Shown one piece after another: positions 1-9,014 of a stretch of DNA of 64,000 nt. The stretch is from BOG-931 sp963761525. GTDB lineage: Bacteria > Pseudomonadota > Alphaproteobacteria > Rhizobiales > Xanthobacteraceae. The notes beneath the pieces are model-generated. The model ran no database searches. It was not told where the DNA came from and saw nothing but the letters and a program-made list of their open reading frames with translations. The position numbers were made by a program, and so were the translations under genes. The stretch lies in assembly GCA_963761525.1 (NCBI GenBank), contig CAVXHG010000007.1:186001-250000 (forward strand), in the 5' to 3' direction. Position 1 is the stretch's first letter. Each line of letters starts with the position of its first letter.

Positions 1-1
1 G

Positions 2-607
2 CTTTTCAACCTCATTACCGGCGAGCTGCGGCCCGACTCCGGTTCGATCCAGTTGTTCGGTCAGGACGTCACAAGAATCGCGAGCCGAAAGCGCGCCCAT
101 CTCGGCATGGCGCGCACCTACCAGATCATCACCCTGTTTCCGCGCGATACCATCCTGCGCAACGCGATGCTGGCGCTGCTCGGGCTTTCCCCGATGCGCT
201 GGAATGCGTGGCGGCCGCTGCATCGTCAGCAAGACTTGCTGGAGCGAGCCCGCACGGCACTCCGACGAGTTGGTCTTGATCGCATCGCCGATCGGCCGCT
301 TGCGGAAACATCCTACGGCGAGAAGCGCCGGGTCGAAATTGCGATGGCGCTGGCGCAAAATCCGAAGGTGCTGTTGCTGGATGAGCCGTTTGCCGGCCTG
401 TCGATCGACGAGCGCCGCGACGTGAGCCGGCTTCTCGCGGCGATACCGCGCGATGTCACGATCGTGATGATCGAGCACGACATGGATACCGCTCTCGACC
501 TCGCCGACCGCATTTCGTTGCTGCATTTCGGCGAAGTGATTGTCGAGGGCACCCGCGCCGAGGTCGTCGCCAATCCGCGAACGCGCGAGGTCTATCTTGG
601 CGAATAG
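2..607 (+). CDS. livG: ABC transporter ATP-binding protein, LivG type (5' end outside window)
   Basis: This is the cytoplasmic ATPase subunit of a branched-chain-amino-acid-type (HAAT) ABC importer. The frame is open from the first complete codon, and the first visible residues (LFNLITGELRPDSG) are those that follow the Walker A loop, so only the first part of the gene is missing. The signature region reads TSYGEKRRVEIAMAL and Walker B is VLLLDEP, followed by the D-loop and switch histidine (IEHDM). The TTG at position 53 is internal, not a start. The 3' end overlaps livF by 11 bp. Family assignment is firm; substrate is unknown, because HAAT systems of rhizobia carry amino acids, aromatic acids and amides. 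Confidence 0.9.
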   Translation, partial: LFNLITGELRPDSGSIQLFGQDVTRIASRKRAHLGMARTYQIITLFPRDTILRNAMLALLGLSPMRWNAWRPLHRQQDLLERARTALRRVGLDRIADRPLAETSYGEKRRVEIAMALAQNPKVLLLDEPFAGLSIDERRDVSRLLAAIPRDVTIVMIEHDMDTALDLADRISLLHFGEVIVEGTRAEVVANPRTREVYLGE

Positions 608-1319
608 CGCGCTTAGTCTCACGGGCATCGACGCCTACTATGGCGATAGCCATGTGCTGCAGCAGGTTTCCTTTGCGCTCGGCGAGGGCCGTCTGCTTGG
701 GCTGCTGGGACGCAACGGCGCCGGCAAATCGACCTGCATGAATGTCAGCGTCGGATTATTGTCGCCGCGCGCCGGCAATGTCGAAGTATTCGGCACGCCG
801 GTAACCCGGCTGCCGCCGGAAATGATCGCGGCGCGCGGCGTCGCTCTGGTGCCGCAGGGGCGGCGTATCTTTAAGAGCCTGACGGTTCGCGAAAATCTGA
901 TGGTCGCCGCGCGGACCAAACATGCCGGCCGCCGCCATGCGCCGTGGACGATACAGACCGTGTTCGCCATGTTCCCGCGGCTTGCCGAGCGGCACGGTCA
1001 GATTGCGGGTTACCTTTCCGGCGGCGAACAGCAAATGCTCGCGATAGGCCGGGCGCTGATGTCCAATCCGCGCGTACTGTTGATGGATGAACCGTCGGAA
1101 GGGCTGGCGCCGCAGATCGTCGCCGAGGTGATGACGACAATCCGGAAGCTGAAAGAAGGTGGACTTTCCATCGTGTTGGTCGAGCAAAGCCCGAAATTGG
1201 CGATCGACATTGCCGACGATGTCGTGATTCTCAACAGTGGTCGGGTTGCCGTCGTTTCGACAGCCGCGGAGCTGAAGCAGAGCGGCGTCGATCTGCGTCA
1301 GCATCTCGGCATTTTTTAA
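597..1319 (+). CDS. livF: ABC transporter ATP-binding protein, LivF type
   Basis: Second ATPase of the same HAAT-type importer as the upstream livG-like gene. It has Walker A GRNGAGKST, signature YLSGGEQQMLAIGRAL and Walker B VLLMDEPSEGLAP, and ends in the short LivF-type C-terminus. I chose the TTG start at 597, giving 240 residues beginning LANSALSLTGIDAYYG, because LivF proteins start right before this strand and the start overlaps the livG stop by 11 bp, typical of translational coupling. A longer open frame back to 540 would add an unlikely Arg/Pro-rich extension. The permease genes must lie upstream of the window. Confidence 0.9.
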   Translation: MANSALSLTGIDAYYGDSHVLQQVSFALGEGRLLGLLGRNGAGKSTCMNVSVGLLSPRAGNVEVFGTPVTRLPPEMIAARGVALVPQGRRIFKSLTVRENLMVAARTKHAGRRHAPWTIQTVFAMFPRLAERHGQIAGYLSGGEQQMLAIGRALMSNPRVLLMDEPSEGLAPQIVAEVMTTIRKLKEGGLSIVLVEQSPKLAIDIADDVVILNSGRVAVVSTAAELKQSGVDLRQHLGIF

Positions 1320-1498
1320 TTCATAGCTTACTGAAGCTTCGTCGAGGTGTTTTATCCAGACGCCACAATGCGGCGGCAACAATATTGCCGGCCCTTCGCA
1401 TGACGCAATTATTTGTGCTGTCGGCTCGATTTTCGGGATGCGGCAACGTACCATTGCGCCGAGAGCGATTTAAAAGAGCGATTTCAGAGGGGCAGTAC

Positions 1499-2341
1499 GT
1501 GATTACCGTACCGGAATTAGCATCGGAAGCTCTAGGTAATTTTCTTGCCGAGCATATGAGCCGGAGATTCGGCGCGACCAACGCGGAGTTGAGTGAGCTT
1601 ATTCCATCGGTAGCGCGGCTGGCGCTGGAATGCATCGGTAACAGCGACGCGCTTTACCACAATGTCGAGCATACGATGCTGGTGACGCTCGTCGGCTACG
1701 ACATCATGAAGGGCCGCGCACTTCTTACGCCGACCCGGCCGAGCGACTTCGCGCATCTCGTCGTTGCCTGCCTGATGCACGATATTGGTTACGTGCGCGG
1801 CATCCTCGATGGCGACAATGCCGACGGCTATGTGATCGACGACAAGGGCGGCAAGACCAAGCTGCCGCGCGGTTCTTCGGACGCGGCGTTGACGGCCTAC
1901 CACGTAGATCGGTCGAAACTGTTCGTGATGGAGCGCGTCTCGCAGATGGAACTGCTCGACGCCAGCAGGATCGCCCGCGCCATCGAATACACGCGATTTC
2001 CGGCCACGCACGAGCCGGAAGATCCGCCGAGCGAAGAGGGTTTGTTGCTGCGCGCGGCCGATCTGATCGGCCAGCTTGGCGACCCGCATTATCTCCGCAA
2101 GGCCAATGCGCTGTACCAGGAATTCGAGGAAATCGGGCTGAACCGGCAGTTGGGCTACACCTCGCCGGCCGATGTGACGGACCTGTATCCGCAATTCTAT
2201 TGGAAGAGCATCTCGCCGCACATCCAGACCGCAATCCGCTATCTCAACGTCACGTCAAGCGGGCGGCAGTGGATCGCGAGCCTTTACGCCAACGTGTTCA
2301 GTGCCGAGCGCGATCTCATCCTGTCCGGCCCGCAGCGCTAA
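1499..2341 (+). CDS. HD-domain metal-dependent phosphohydrolase
   Basis: Probable cytoplasmic metal-dependent phosphohydrolase of unknown substrate. The HD-domain ligands are visible: the YHNVEH segment (H54, H58) and the paired His-Asp of CLMHDIGY (H94-D95), followed by an acidic helix. I placed the start at GTG 1499, with a GAGGGG Shine-Dalgarno six bases upstream; this gives 280 residues. The open frame reaches back to 1385, but the added residues look non-conserved. It stands alone after livF, with about 180 bp between them. HD proteins include nucleotide, cyclic-dinucleotide and nucleic acid hydrolases; no second domain (GGDEF, RelA, PAS) is seen to narrow this down. Confidence 0.72.
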   Translation: MITVPELASEALGNFLAEHMSRRFGATNAELSELIPSVARLALECIGNSDALYHNVEHTMLVTLVGYDIMKGRALLTPTRPSDFAHLVVACLMHDIGYVRGILDGDNADGYVIDDKGGKTKLPRGSSDAALTAYHVDRSKLFVMERVSQMELLDASRIARAIEYTRFPATHEPEDPPSEEGLLLRAADLIGQLGDPHYLRKANALYQEFEEIGLNRQLGYTSPADVTDLYPQFYWKSISPHIQTAIRYLNVTSSGRQWIASLYANVFSAERDLILSGPQR

Positions 2342-2486
2342 AATCGGCGATGTATGGGCACAACATCCGCGATCAACTCGGGCGCACTCCGTTTGGACGC
2401 ATCACTATCGCCAATTCGGACTCTGGCGCCGCTGCTTATACCGACTCCGCAATCGATCAGGCTTATCGTGCGGTGCAAGAGCTTTC

Positions 2487-3689
2487 ATGACCGCAAAGCC
2501 GGGATTGCTGTTCGCATTTGCGCTCGCCGCCATTTCGTTTGTCGGGCCGCTCGCAGTGCACTTGTTCATGCCGGTGATACCTGCGGTCAGGTCGGCGCTT
2601 CATCTGTCGGCATCGCTGGCTCAACTGACCTTCAGTATCGCCTTGTTCGGCATGGCGTTCTCGACGCTGTTCTATGGTTCGTTGTCGGACCGCTATGGGC
2701 GGCGTCCGGTGCTGCTTTCCGGTCTCGCGCTGTTTCTGATCGGCAGCGCGATTTCCGCATTTGCGGTTTCGGTGAGCACGCTGGTTCTCGGCCGGCTCGT
2801 GCAGGCGATTGGAGCCGGGTGCGGCATCACGCTCGGCCGTGCTATCGCGCAAGACGTCTATGGCCCGGAACGCCTGGTCAAGGCGATTGCTTACCTGACG
2901 ATGGCCTATTCCATCGGGCCGATGATCTCGCCGATAGTTGGTGGCATTTTGATCGATGCGTTCGGCTGGCGCAGCGTGTTTGGCTTTGCGCTTGCAATTG
3001 GCGCAGTCATCGCTGTCTGTGCTTACGTCGCGGTATTCGAATCTCACCCGCCGCCACCGCCGGATAAACGCGTTCACGTAAACCTGCTGGGCAACTATGC
3101 GGAGCTGTTCAGCCACGCGCGCTTCACCGCGTTCGTCCTGCAAAGCGGATTCTCGACCGGGGCGTTCCTGGTTACCGCCACTGCGGCGTCTACTCTGATG
3201 AAGGACATGCTGCAGCGGCCCTCGACGGAGTTTGGCATTTATTTTCTAACGTTTCCATTGGGCTATCTGTTTGGCAATTTCATCACCAGCCGCATCGGTA
3301 GCCGGGTCGCCAATGAGACCATGGTACTCGCTGGATCGCTGGGCTTAATCGTAACTGTTGCAGCGCAATCGGCAGTCTTGCTCAGCGGCCATGTAACGCC
3401 GCTGACGTTGTTCGTGCCGGGGTTCTTCATCACCATGTCGCAGGGGCTGTCGCTGTCGTACGCGCAGGCCGGCGCCATGGAGACCAATCCCAAGCTTGCC
3501 GGCACAGCCGCCGGAATAGGGGTGTTCGTGCAGAATTTCCTCGGCGCGGCATTTGCGCAGTTTTACGGCGTATTTGCCGATGGCACTGTCGTTCCGCTGA
3601 CCGAGGTGACGGCAATCTGCGCGGTTTGCGGGGTTTGTGTCGCGCTCGTGCCGTTTATGATGGCGCACAGGGCCAAGCTTGCCGGTTGA
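2487..3689 (+). CDS. MFS drug-resistance transporter, Bcr/CflA type
   Basis: Inner-membrane proton-driven exporter of the major facilitator superfamily. About 12 hydrophobic segments can be traced, with the MFS loop 2-3 motif YGSLSDRYGRRPVLL and the DHA1 motif C-like segment near SIGPMISPIVGG. The N-terminus (FVGPLAVHLFMPVIPA) matches the Bcr/CflA branch, which exports bicyclomycin, sulfonamides or cysteine. Start at ATG 2487 gives 400 residues; the open frame back to 2301 adds charged sequence overlapping the end of the HD gene and was rejected. The actual substrate is not predictable. Confidence 0.85.
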   Translation: MTAKPGLLFAFALAAISFVGPLAVHLFMPVIPAVRSALHLSASLAQLTFSIALFGMAFSTLFYGSLSDRYGRRPVLLSGLALFLIGSAISAFAVSVSTLVLGRLVQAIGAGCGITLGRAIAQDVYGPERLVKAIAYLTMAYSIGPMISPIVGGILIDAFGWRSVFGFALAIGAVIAVCAYVAVFESHPPPPPDKRVHVNLLGNYAELFSHARFTAFVLQSGFSTGAFLVTATAASTLMKDMLQRPSTEFGIYFLTFPLGYLFGNFITSRIGSRVANETMVLAGSLGLIVTVAAQSAVLLSGHVTPLTLFVPGFFITMSQGLSLSYAQAGAMETNPKLAGTAAGIGVFVQNFLGAAFAQFYGVFADGTVVPLTEVTAICAVCGVCVALVPFMMAHRAKLAG

Positions 3690-3770
3690 ACCTGTCCGGC
3701 TGTCCGGCGTTCTCTCTGGGGTGGTGCTTGTCGTTGCCGCCGAAGCGCTATTGCATAACGGAGACTTTCA

Positions 3771-5678
3771 TTGAGCGCGGCGGCTGAAGCGGAGCAGGGT
3801 GCGATCAAAAGACAGGCAAAATCGGAAACAGCGACCCCGTTCAAGCCGCTGGCGATCCTGACCGCGCTCGGCATTGTCTACGGCGATATCGGCACCAGCC
3901 CACTTTACGTTTACCCGGCAATCTCGACGGCTCTGGGCGGCCATTTCGGCGAACGTGCTGCGCTCGGCAGCCTGTCGCTGATTTTCTGGACGCTGATCAT
4001 TATCGTGTCGATCAAATACTCATTGATTGTCATGCGGGCCGATAACCGCGGCGAAGGTGGCATTCTGGCGCTGATGTCGCTGACGCGGGCGAGATGGCGC
4101 GGACGCAATCGCTATCTGATCGTGTGCGGATTGGTGGGAGCGGCGCTGCTTTATGGCGATGGCATGATCACGCCGGCGATCTCGGTCTTGAGCGCTGCCG
4201 AAGGCCTCGAAGTCGCAAGCCGCGATTTCGCGCCCTACACGATGCCGATTGCCGCGGTGATTTTGCTGTTGCTGTTTATGGTGCAGCGATACGGCACCTC
4301 GGCGGTCGGCAGATCGTTTGGTCCGGTGATGCTGGTGTGGTTCGTTTTCATCGCCGTTGTCGGTATCGTCGGCATCGTCAGCGAGCCGCGCGTCATCGAG
4401 GCGGTCGATCCGCGCTTTGCAATCGGGTTTCTGTTTCATAACGGGTTTACGAGCTTCGGCATTCTCGGTGCAGTTTTCCTTTGCGTGACGGGTGCGGAAG
4501 CGATGTACGCCGATATGGGGCATCTTGGCCGCGAGCCGATCCGCATCGCCTGGGCGGTCATTGTGCTGCCGGCCGTGCTGCTGAATTACGCCGGGCAGAC
4601 CGCCGTCGTGCTGCAACACGGTGGCATCGATAAGCCGTTCTTTGCGCTCATCTCGGGCTGGATGCTTTATCCGGCCGTCGTGCTTTCAGTCGTCGCGACC
4701 GTGATCGCCAGCCAAGCCATCATCACCGGCGCATTTTCGATGACCCGGCAGGCGATGCAGCTCGGCTGGCTGCCGGGGGTGCACATCACCCAGACTTCGT
4801 CCGAGGCGTATGGTCAGATTTACGTGCCTTTCGTGAACTGGCTGATGATGCTGGGCACGCTGGCGCTGACCGTCGGTTTCATGCATTCCGACCGCCTCGC
4901 CGGTGCCTATGGCGCTGCCGTATCAACCACCATGCTGATGACAACCGCGATCCTCTATCGCGTCATGGACGCGATATGGCGCTGGCGAGCCGCATTCGCG
5001 CTGGCGATTTTTTCGCTGTTCCTGACGGTCGATATCATTTTCTTCGGCGCCAACCTTCTGAAGATCGCGCAAGGCGGCTGGATTCCGATGCTCATCGGCG
5101 CGGCAATTTTTACCGTCATGACGACCTGGCACAGCGGCCTTGAGGCGATGCATCGCGCGCAGGAGCGTGACACGCTGACGATCGCGCAATTCGCTCGACA
5201 GCTTCAGGAGCACAAAGTTCCGCGCACGCCGGGCACCGCGATCTTTATCACCCGGCTGCGCGGCGATATTCCGCCGCTGATTGCCGAACATGTGCGGCAA
5301 ATGGGATCGCTCTACGAGCATGCCATTGCGCTGACGGTGAATTTCGACGGCAAGCCGCGCGTCAACCCCGATAACCGGATCAAGTTCGAGCGGCTTGGCG
5401 AAGGATTTTGGCACGTCGTTGTCCGCTTCGGCTTCATCGAGGTGCCGGATGTTGCGAGGGCGCTCCATTCGGACAAGGTTCACTGCCCGGTGGACCTGGA
5501 TAACGCGATCTATTTCAGTGAGCGCGATTATGTGGTGCAGCGCAGCCGCAAGCCGCGGATGCCGGCGTGGCAGCGCTTGCTTTTCTCGTTCCTCTATCGC
5601 AACTCGATCCATCTCGCCGATCGCTTCAATATTCCGGCGCAAAACTTCGTGCAGATCACGCGTGAAATCGAGGTTTGA
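3771..5678 (+). CDS. kup: Potassium uptake protein Kup
   Basis: Inner-membrane K+/H+ symporter of the KUP/HAK/KT family, 635 residues, the usual length. The family signature GDIGTSPLY lies at residues 38-46, and about 12 membrane segments are followed by a hydrophilic C-terminal domain of some 170 residues ending in NIPAQNFVQITREIEV, characteristic of bacterial Kup. The start is TTG 3771, preceded by a GGAGA Shine-Dalgarno at 3760-3764; no in-frame ATG lies near. It is transcribed on its own between the exporter and the amidohydrolase gene. Rhizobia often have more than one kup, so which paralogue this is cannot be told. Confidence 0.96.
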   Translation: MSAAAEAEQGAIKRQAKSETATPFKPLAILTALGIVYGDIGTSPLYVYPAISTALGGHFGERAALGSLSLIFWTLIIIVSIKYSLIVMRADNRGEGGILALMSLTRARWRGRNRYLIVCGLVGAALLYGDGMITPAISVLSAAEGLEVASRDFAPYTMPIAAVILLLLFMVQRYGTSAVGRSFGPVMLVWFVFIAVVGIVGIVSEPRVIEAVDPRFAIGFLFHNGFTSFGILGAVFLCVTGAEAMYADMGHLGREPIRIAWAVIVLPAVLLNYAGQTAVVLQHGGIDKPFFALISGWMLYPAVVLSVVATVIASQAIITGAFSMTRQAMQLGWLPGVHITQTSSEAYGQIYVPFVNWLMMLGTLALTVGFMHSDRLAGAYGAAVSTTMLMTTAILYRVMDAIWRWRAAFALAIFSLFLTVDIIFFGANLLKIAQGGWIPMLIGAAIFTVMTTWHSGLEAMHRAQERDTLTIAQFARQLQEHKVPRTPGTAIFITRLRGDIPPLIAEHVRQMGSLYEHAIALTVNFDGKPRVNPDNRIKFERLGEGFWHVVVRFGFIEVPDVARALHSDKVHCPVDLDNAIYFSERDYVVQRSRKPRMPAWQRLLFSFLYRNSIHLADRFNIPAQNFVQITREIEV

Positions 5679-5740
5679 GTTTTCCGGGAATGCGGTAGTC
5701 TGCCCCGCCTTAGGGGGAAACTGCGTTCCAAGGAAATAAA

Positions 5741-6805
5741 ATGCCCGAGCAATGGAATAAGTACGGCCCGACAGCAGCCCGCAAACACGGCAAGCCGGGT
5801 CGGGAAGTCCGGCCCAAGAGCGTCACCGTCGATATTCATTCTCACGTCGCGGTGCCGGAGGCGGCGAAGTTCGTCGAGCCGCATCTCGATCTAAAGACCA
5901 TTCCGCTTGCGCATTTTTCCAACGCGGAAACCAGGGCGCTTAACCAGAAGCAGGAAGCCGATATTCGCGCCAATGCGGGCGTCGATCAGCGGCTCGCCGA
6001 TCTCGACGCCATGGGTGTCGACATGCAGATGATCGCGCCGCCGCCACCGCAGTGTTATTACACCGTGCCGCTCGATATTGCGGTCAAGGCTGCGCACATG
6101 GTCAACGACGGCATTGCCGCGTTCTGCGCCAAGAGCCCGGACCGTTTCAAGGGTTTCGGCACGGTACCAATGCCGGACGGTCATGAGGCGGCAAAAGAGC
6201 TCGAGCGTTGCGTCAAACAGCTTGGCTTCACCGGCGTGCAGGTCATCACCAACGTGGCCGGCAAGGAATTGTCGGATCCCGCCTTTGCTCCATTTTGGAA
6301 GAAAGCCGAAGAACTCGGCATTCTGGTGATGCTCCATCCCAACGGCTTCACGGATGCGAAACGCTTCGAGCGGTTCTATTTCAATAACGTCATCGGAAAT
6401 CCGCTGGAGACGACGATCGCACTGCATTACCTGATCTTCGACGGTGTTCTGGAGCGGCATCCGAAGCTGAAGATCCTCGCCGTGCACGGCGGCGGCTATC
6501 TGGGCGCGTATTCCGGGCGCATCGATCATGCCTGGGGCGCGCGCTCGGACAGCCACGGCGCGTTGCCGCAGGCGCCGACGACTTATCTGAAGCGTGTCTA
6601 TGTCGATACCGTCGTGTTCACGCCCAATCAGCTTGCGGAGCTGGTAAACGTGTTCGGCGTCGATCACGTGGTCATGGGTACGGATTATCCATACGACATG
6701 GCCGATTTCGATCCGGTCGGGCATATCGCCGGTGTCGAGACGTTCGATGCGTCCACCGTTGCTGCACTCGCCGGCGGCAATGCGAAACGGCTGTTGGGCT
6801 TGTAG
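5741..6805 (+). CDS. Amidohydrolase-2 / ACMSD-like metal-dependent hydrolase or decarboxylase
   Basis: A 354-residue TIM-barrel metalloenzyme of the amidohydrolase-2 family, which holds decarboxylases (ACMSD, gamma-resorcylate decarboxylase, OMA hydratase) acting on aromatic or dicarboxylic acids. The metal ligands are all present: H33 and H35 (DIHSH), H199 (MLHPNG), H249 (AVHGGG) and D315 (MGTDYP). It has no signal peptide, so is cytoplasmic. It starts a compact plus-strand unit: the next gene begins 11 bp after its stop and the third 9 bp after that, both MetE-like. Shared transcription suggests one pathway. The exact substrate is unknown. Confidence 0.88.
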   Translation: MPEQWNKYGPTAARKHGKPGREVRPKSVTVDIHSHVAVPEAAKFVEPHLDLKTIPLAHFSNAETRALNQKQEADIRANAGVDQRLADLDAMGVDMQMIAPPPPQCYYTVPLDIAVKAAHMVNDGIAAFCAKSPDRFKGFGTVPMPDGHEAAKELERCVKQLGFTGVQVITNVAGKELSDPAFAPFWKKAEELGILVMLHPNGFTDAKRFERFYFNNVIGNPLETTIALHYLIFDGVLERHPKLKILAVHGGGYLGAYSGRIDHAWGARSDSHGALPQAPTTYLKRVYVDTVVFTPNQLAELVNVFGVDHVVMGTDYPYDMADFDPVGHIAGVETFDASTVAALAGGNAKRLLGL

Positions 6806-6816
6806 GAGTTGAGGAC

Positions 6817-7857
6817 ATGAGTGACACGGGTCTCGCGGGCGCGCATCTCGTCGGCAGTATCGGCCTCGATACGGTGGAAGAGGTGTTCTCGACAGTCGGC
6901 GAATTGCTTGGCTCCCATCTGCGCCGGGTGCCCGACGGCGAGGTCGGTGGCCGGCGGCTTTGGATCAGCTGGCAATACGCGCTGCTGCGCTCGAATGCAT
7001 TTTTGCGTCCCGACCCGTCGGGTGCAGTCCGCTCCACCAATCGCTTTCCGTTGCTCGTTCTCGCTGAAGGCGCCAAGCCTTCGGACATTCGCTTCGGCGA
7101 GCTTGGCTATGCACGGGAGGCGAGGGCGTCCTACCTCGATTTTGTCGCGGCGCGCGATAAGGGCGAACTGCCGAAAGGTACGCGTTTTCAGGTCTGTCTG
7201 CCGACGCCGTTTGCGGTGGTGGGTTCGGTCGTTCACAACGAGGATTTGCCGGTCATCGAAGCGGCCTATGAGCGCGCCATGATTGCGGAAGTAGCGGCGC
7301 TTTGCCGCCATATTCCGCATCGCGATCTTTGCATTCAGTGGGACATCTGTAACGAGATGTGCATCTGGGACGGCCAGCAGACGGATGCTGTCCCCCACGG
7401 TGATGAGCCGCGGGATAAGATCCTGGCACGAATGGTGCGGCTCTGCGCGGCTGTGCCGCCGGATGTCGAGCTTGGCGTGCATCTTTGTTATGGTGATTTT
7501 GGTGCCAAGCATTTCGTCGAGCCGAAGGATGCGACAGCGCTCGTTGAATTCGCCAATGCGCTGAGCGAGGCCGTTGCGCATCCGCTGGCTTACATCCATT
7601 TGCCGGTGCCGCTCGCCCGCAACGACGATGCTTTCCATCGCCCGCTGCAAAATCTCAAGCTAAAAGATGGCACCGAGCTTTATCTCGGCGTCGTGCATGC
7701 GGCTGACGGTGTCGAGGGTGCGAAAGCGCGCATCGCCGCAGCACGGCGACATGCGCCGAAATTCGGCATTGCCACCGAGTGCGGCATGGCGCGGGCCCGG
7801 TCGGTCGATACGGTGCGTAAGCTTCTCAAGATCCACGCCGATGTATTGGCCGGCTGA
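6817..7857 (+). CDS. MetE-like (UROD/MetE superfamily) zinc protein, paralogue 1
   Basis: A 346-residue protein that looks like the catalytic half of cobalamin-independent methionine synthase. What I see: an N-terminal HLVGS loop like the one opening MetE barrels, an IQWDICNE strand where MetE has its substrate-binding acid, and a zinc-ligand pattern H222-x-C224 (GVHLCYGD) with C322 (TECGMA), matching the His-x-Cys...Cys triad of MetE. No folate-binding N-terminal half is present. Such short proteins transfer methyl groups between thiols and various donors, but this branch is uncharacterised as far as I know. It lies in a unit with the upstream amidohydrolase and a paralogue downstream. Function is inferred only at fold level. 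Confidence 0.7.
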   Translation: MSDTGLAGAHLVGSIGLDTVEEVFSTVGELLGSHLRRVPDGEVGGRRLWISWQYALLRSNAFLRPDPSGAVRSTNRFPLLVLAEGAKPSDIRFGELGYAREARASYLDFVAARDKGELPKGTRFQVCLPTPFAVVGSVVHNEDLPVIEAAYERAMIAEVAALCRHIPHRDLCIQWDICNEMCIWDGQQTDAVPHGDEPRDKILARMVRLCAAVPPDVELGVHLCYGDFGAKHFVEPKDATALVEFANALSEAVAHPLAYIHLPVPLARNDDAFHRPLQNLKLKDGTELYLGVVHAADGVEGAKARIAAARRHAPKFGIATECGMARARSVDTVRKLLKIHADVLAG

Positions 7858-7866
7858 GGAGGGCGG

Positions 7867-8905
7867 ATGCCGCGGAACGTCTATCTCGTCGGCAGTGTAC
7901 CGCTCGCAAGCGAGAAGGAAGTTTTTGAGACTGTCAGCGCTGCGCTTGGACCGCACCTGCTGACGCTGCCGGACGGCGAGACTGGAGAGCGGCTGGATTG
8001 GATTACCTGGCTCGAACCGGTATTTGCCGAAAGTGCCTCGCTCGTATTGAGCGACGAGGTTTTCCAGCTTCATGCCGGTGTTCCCGGCAGGCGGCGTTAT
8101 GGCCTTAAGCCCGGCATCGCACTCGGCGACGTGACATTCGATAATCTGTTTTATGCCGACATCGCCCGGCGTTCCTTCGCGACATTTGCCGAATTGAAAC
8201 GGCAAGGCAAAATACCTGCGCACGTCAAATTCCAGGTCGATCTGGTGCCGGCGCACTCGGTGATCTGGCTGTTCGTCCGGGAAAATCTGCAAAGCGCGGT
8301 CGATCCCATCTACAACGATGCGGTGTTGCGCGAGATCGACAAGATCGTCGCATCCATTCCGTCCGAGCGAACTCGCCATCCAGTTCGATATCGCCTCGGC
8401 GGTTTTCGCGCGGCTCGAACGCAACGAGCCGGGGCCGTACGGCGCAACGAAAGAAGAAATGCAGGAGAATTTCTCCGCCATCGTGGTCCGGCTGGCGGAG
8501 CGGGTGCCCGCCGACGTCGATCTGCTGTTCCACTTCTGTTACGGCGACGCCGGCCACCGGCATGTCGTCGAGCCGACTGACATGGGCGACATGGTGGACT
8601 ATGCCAACCGGCTTGCGGCGCAGCTCAAGCGGCCGATCACGCAAATCCACATGCCGGTACCGCGCAACCGTGCCGACGACGCTTATTTCAAGCCGTTATC
8701 GCGTTTGAAACTCGATCCTGGCACGCGGCTTTGCCTCGGCCTGGTTCACTACACCGACGGTGTCGAAGGGACGCGACAGCGCATCGCGACGGCGGAAAAG
8801 TACGTGCAGGATTTCGGCATCGGCACCGAGTGCGGTTTCGGGCGCCGCGATCCGAAGACTATTCCGGAGTTGCTGCGCATCCACGCTGAAGTTGCCGACG
8901 CCTGA
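7867..8905 (+). pseudogene. MetE-like zinc protein, paralogue 2 (frame broken once)
   Basis: A tandem paralogue of the preceding gene, sharing the opening YLVGS loop, LPDGETGERLDW segment, IQFDIAS strand, zinc-site HFCYGD and the TECGFGR cysteine. The frame starting at 7867 is good up to about 8365; the remainder continues in the next frame to 8905. Aligning with paralogue 1 (IPHRDLCIQWD against IPS-ELAIQFD) shows that one base is missing near 8360-8370. Restored length would be about 346 residues, equal to its neighbour, and both flanks keep every motif, so an assembly indel is more likely than decay. The two copies may form a heterodimer or act on related substrates. Confidence 0.68.
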
Positions 8906-8914
8906 CGTTTGGTC

Positions 8915-9014
8915 AGCATGATCCGGAAAAGTGGGTACCGGTTTTCCGAAAAGATCATGCTCAATCAAAATGCTAGAGCGACAATCGATACAATCTTAAA
9001 CGACTTCGCTCTAG
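8915..9014. repeat. Palindromic intergenic repeat plus second inverted repeat, between convergent genes
   Basis: Positions 8915-8961 form an imperfect palindrome whose arms begin AGCATGATCCGGAAAAG and end CTTTTCGG-type AAGATCATGCT. A related copy lies at 33496-33545. A second 9-bp inverted repeat (CTAGAGCGA at 8973, TCGCTCTAG at 9006) follows and contains the stop codon of the minus-strand gene. Lying between two convergent genes it may act as a bidirectional terminator. I recall such GCATGATC...GATCATGC elements as abundant in Bradyrhizobiaceae intergenic DNA; copy number cannot be tested here. Confidence 0.7.

Noticed and set aside
2301..2486. N-terminal extension of the Bcr/CflA-type transporter
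   Set aside because: It overlaps the preceding gene, is rich in Arg and Ser and has no transporter-like sequence; ATG 2487 starts at the first helix.
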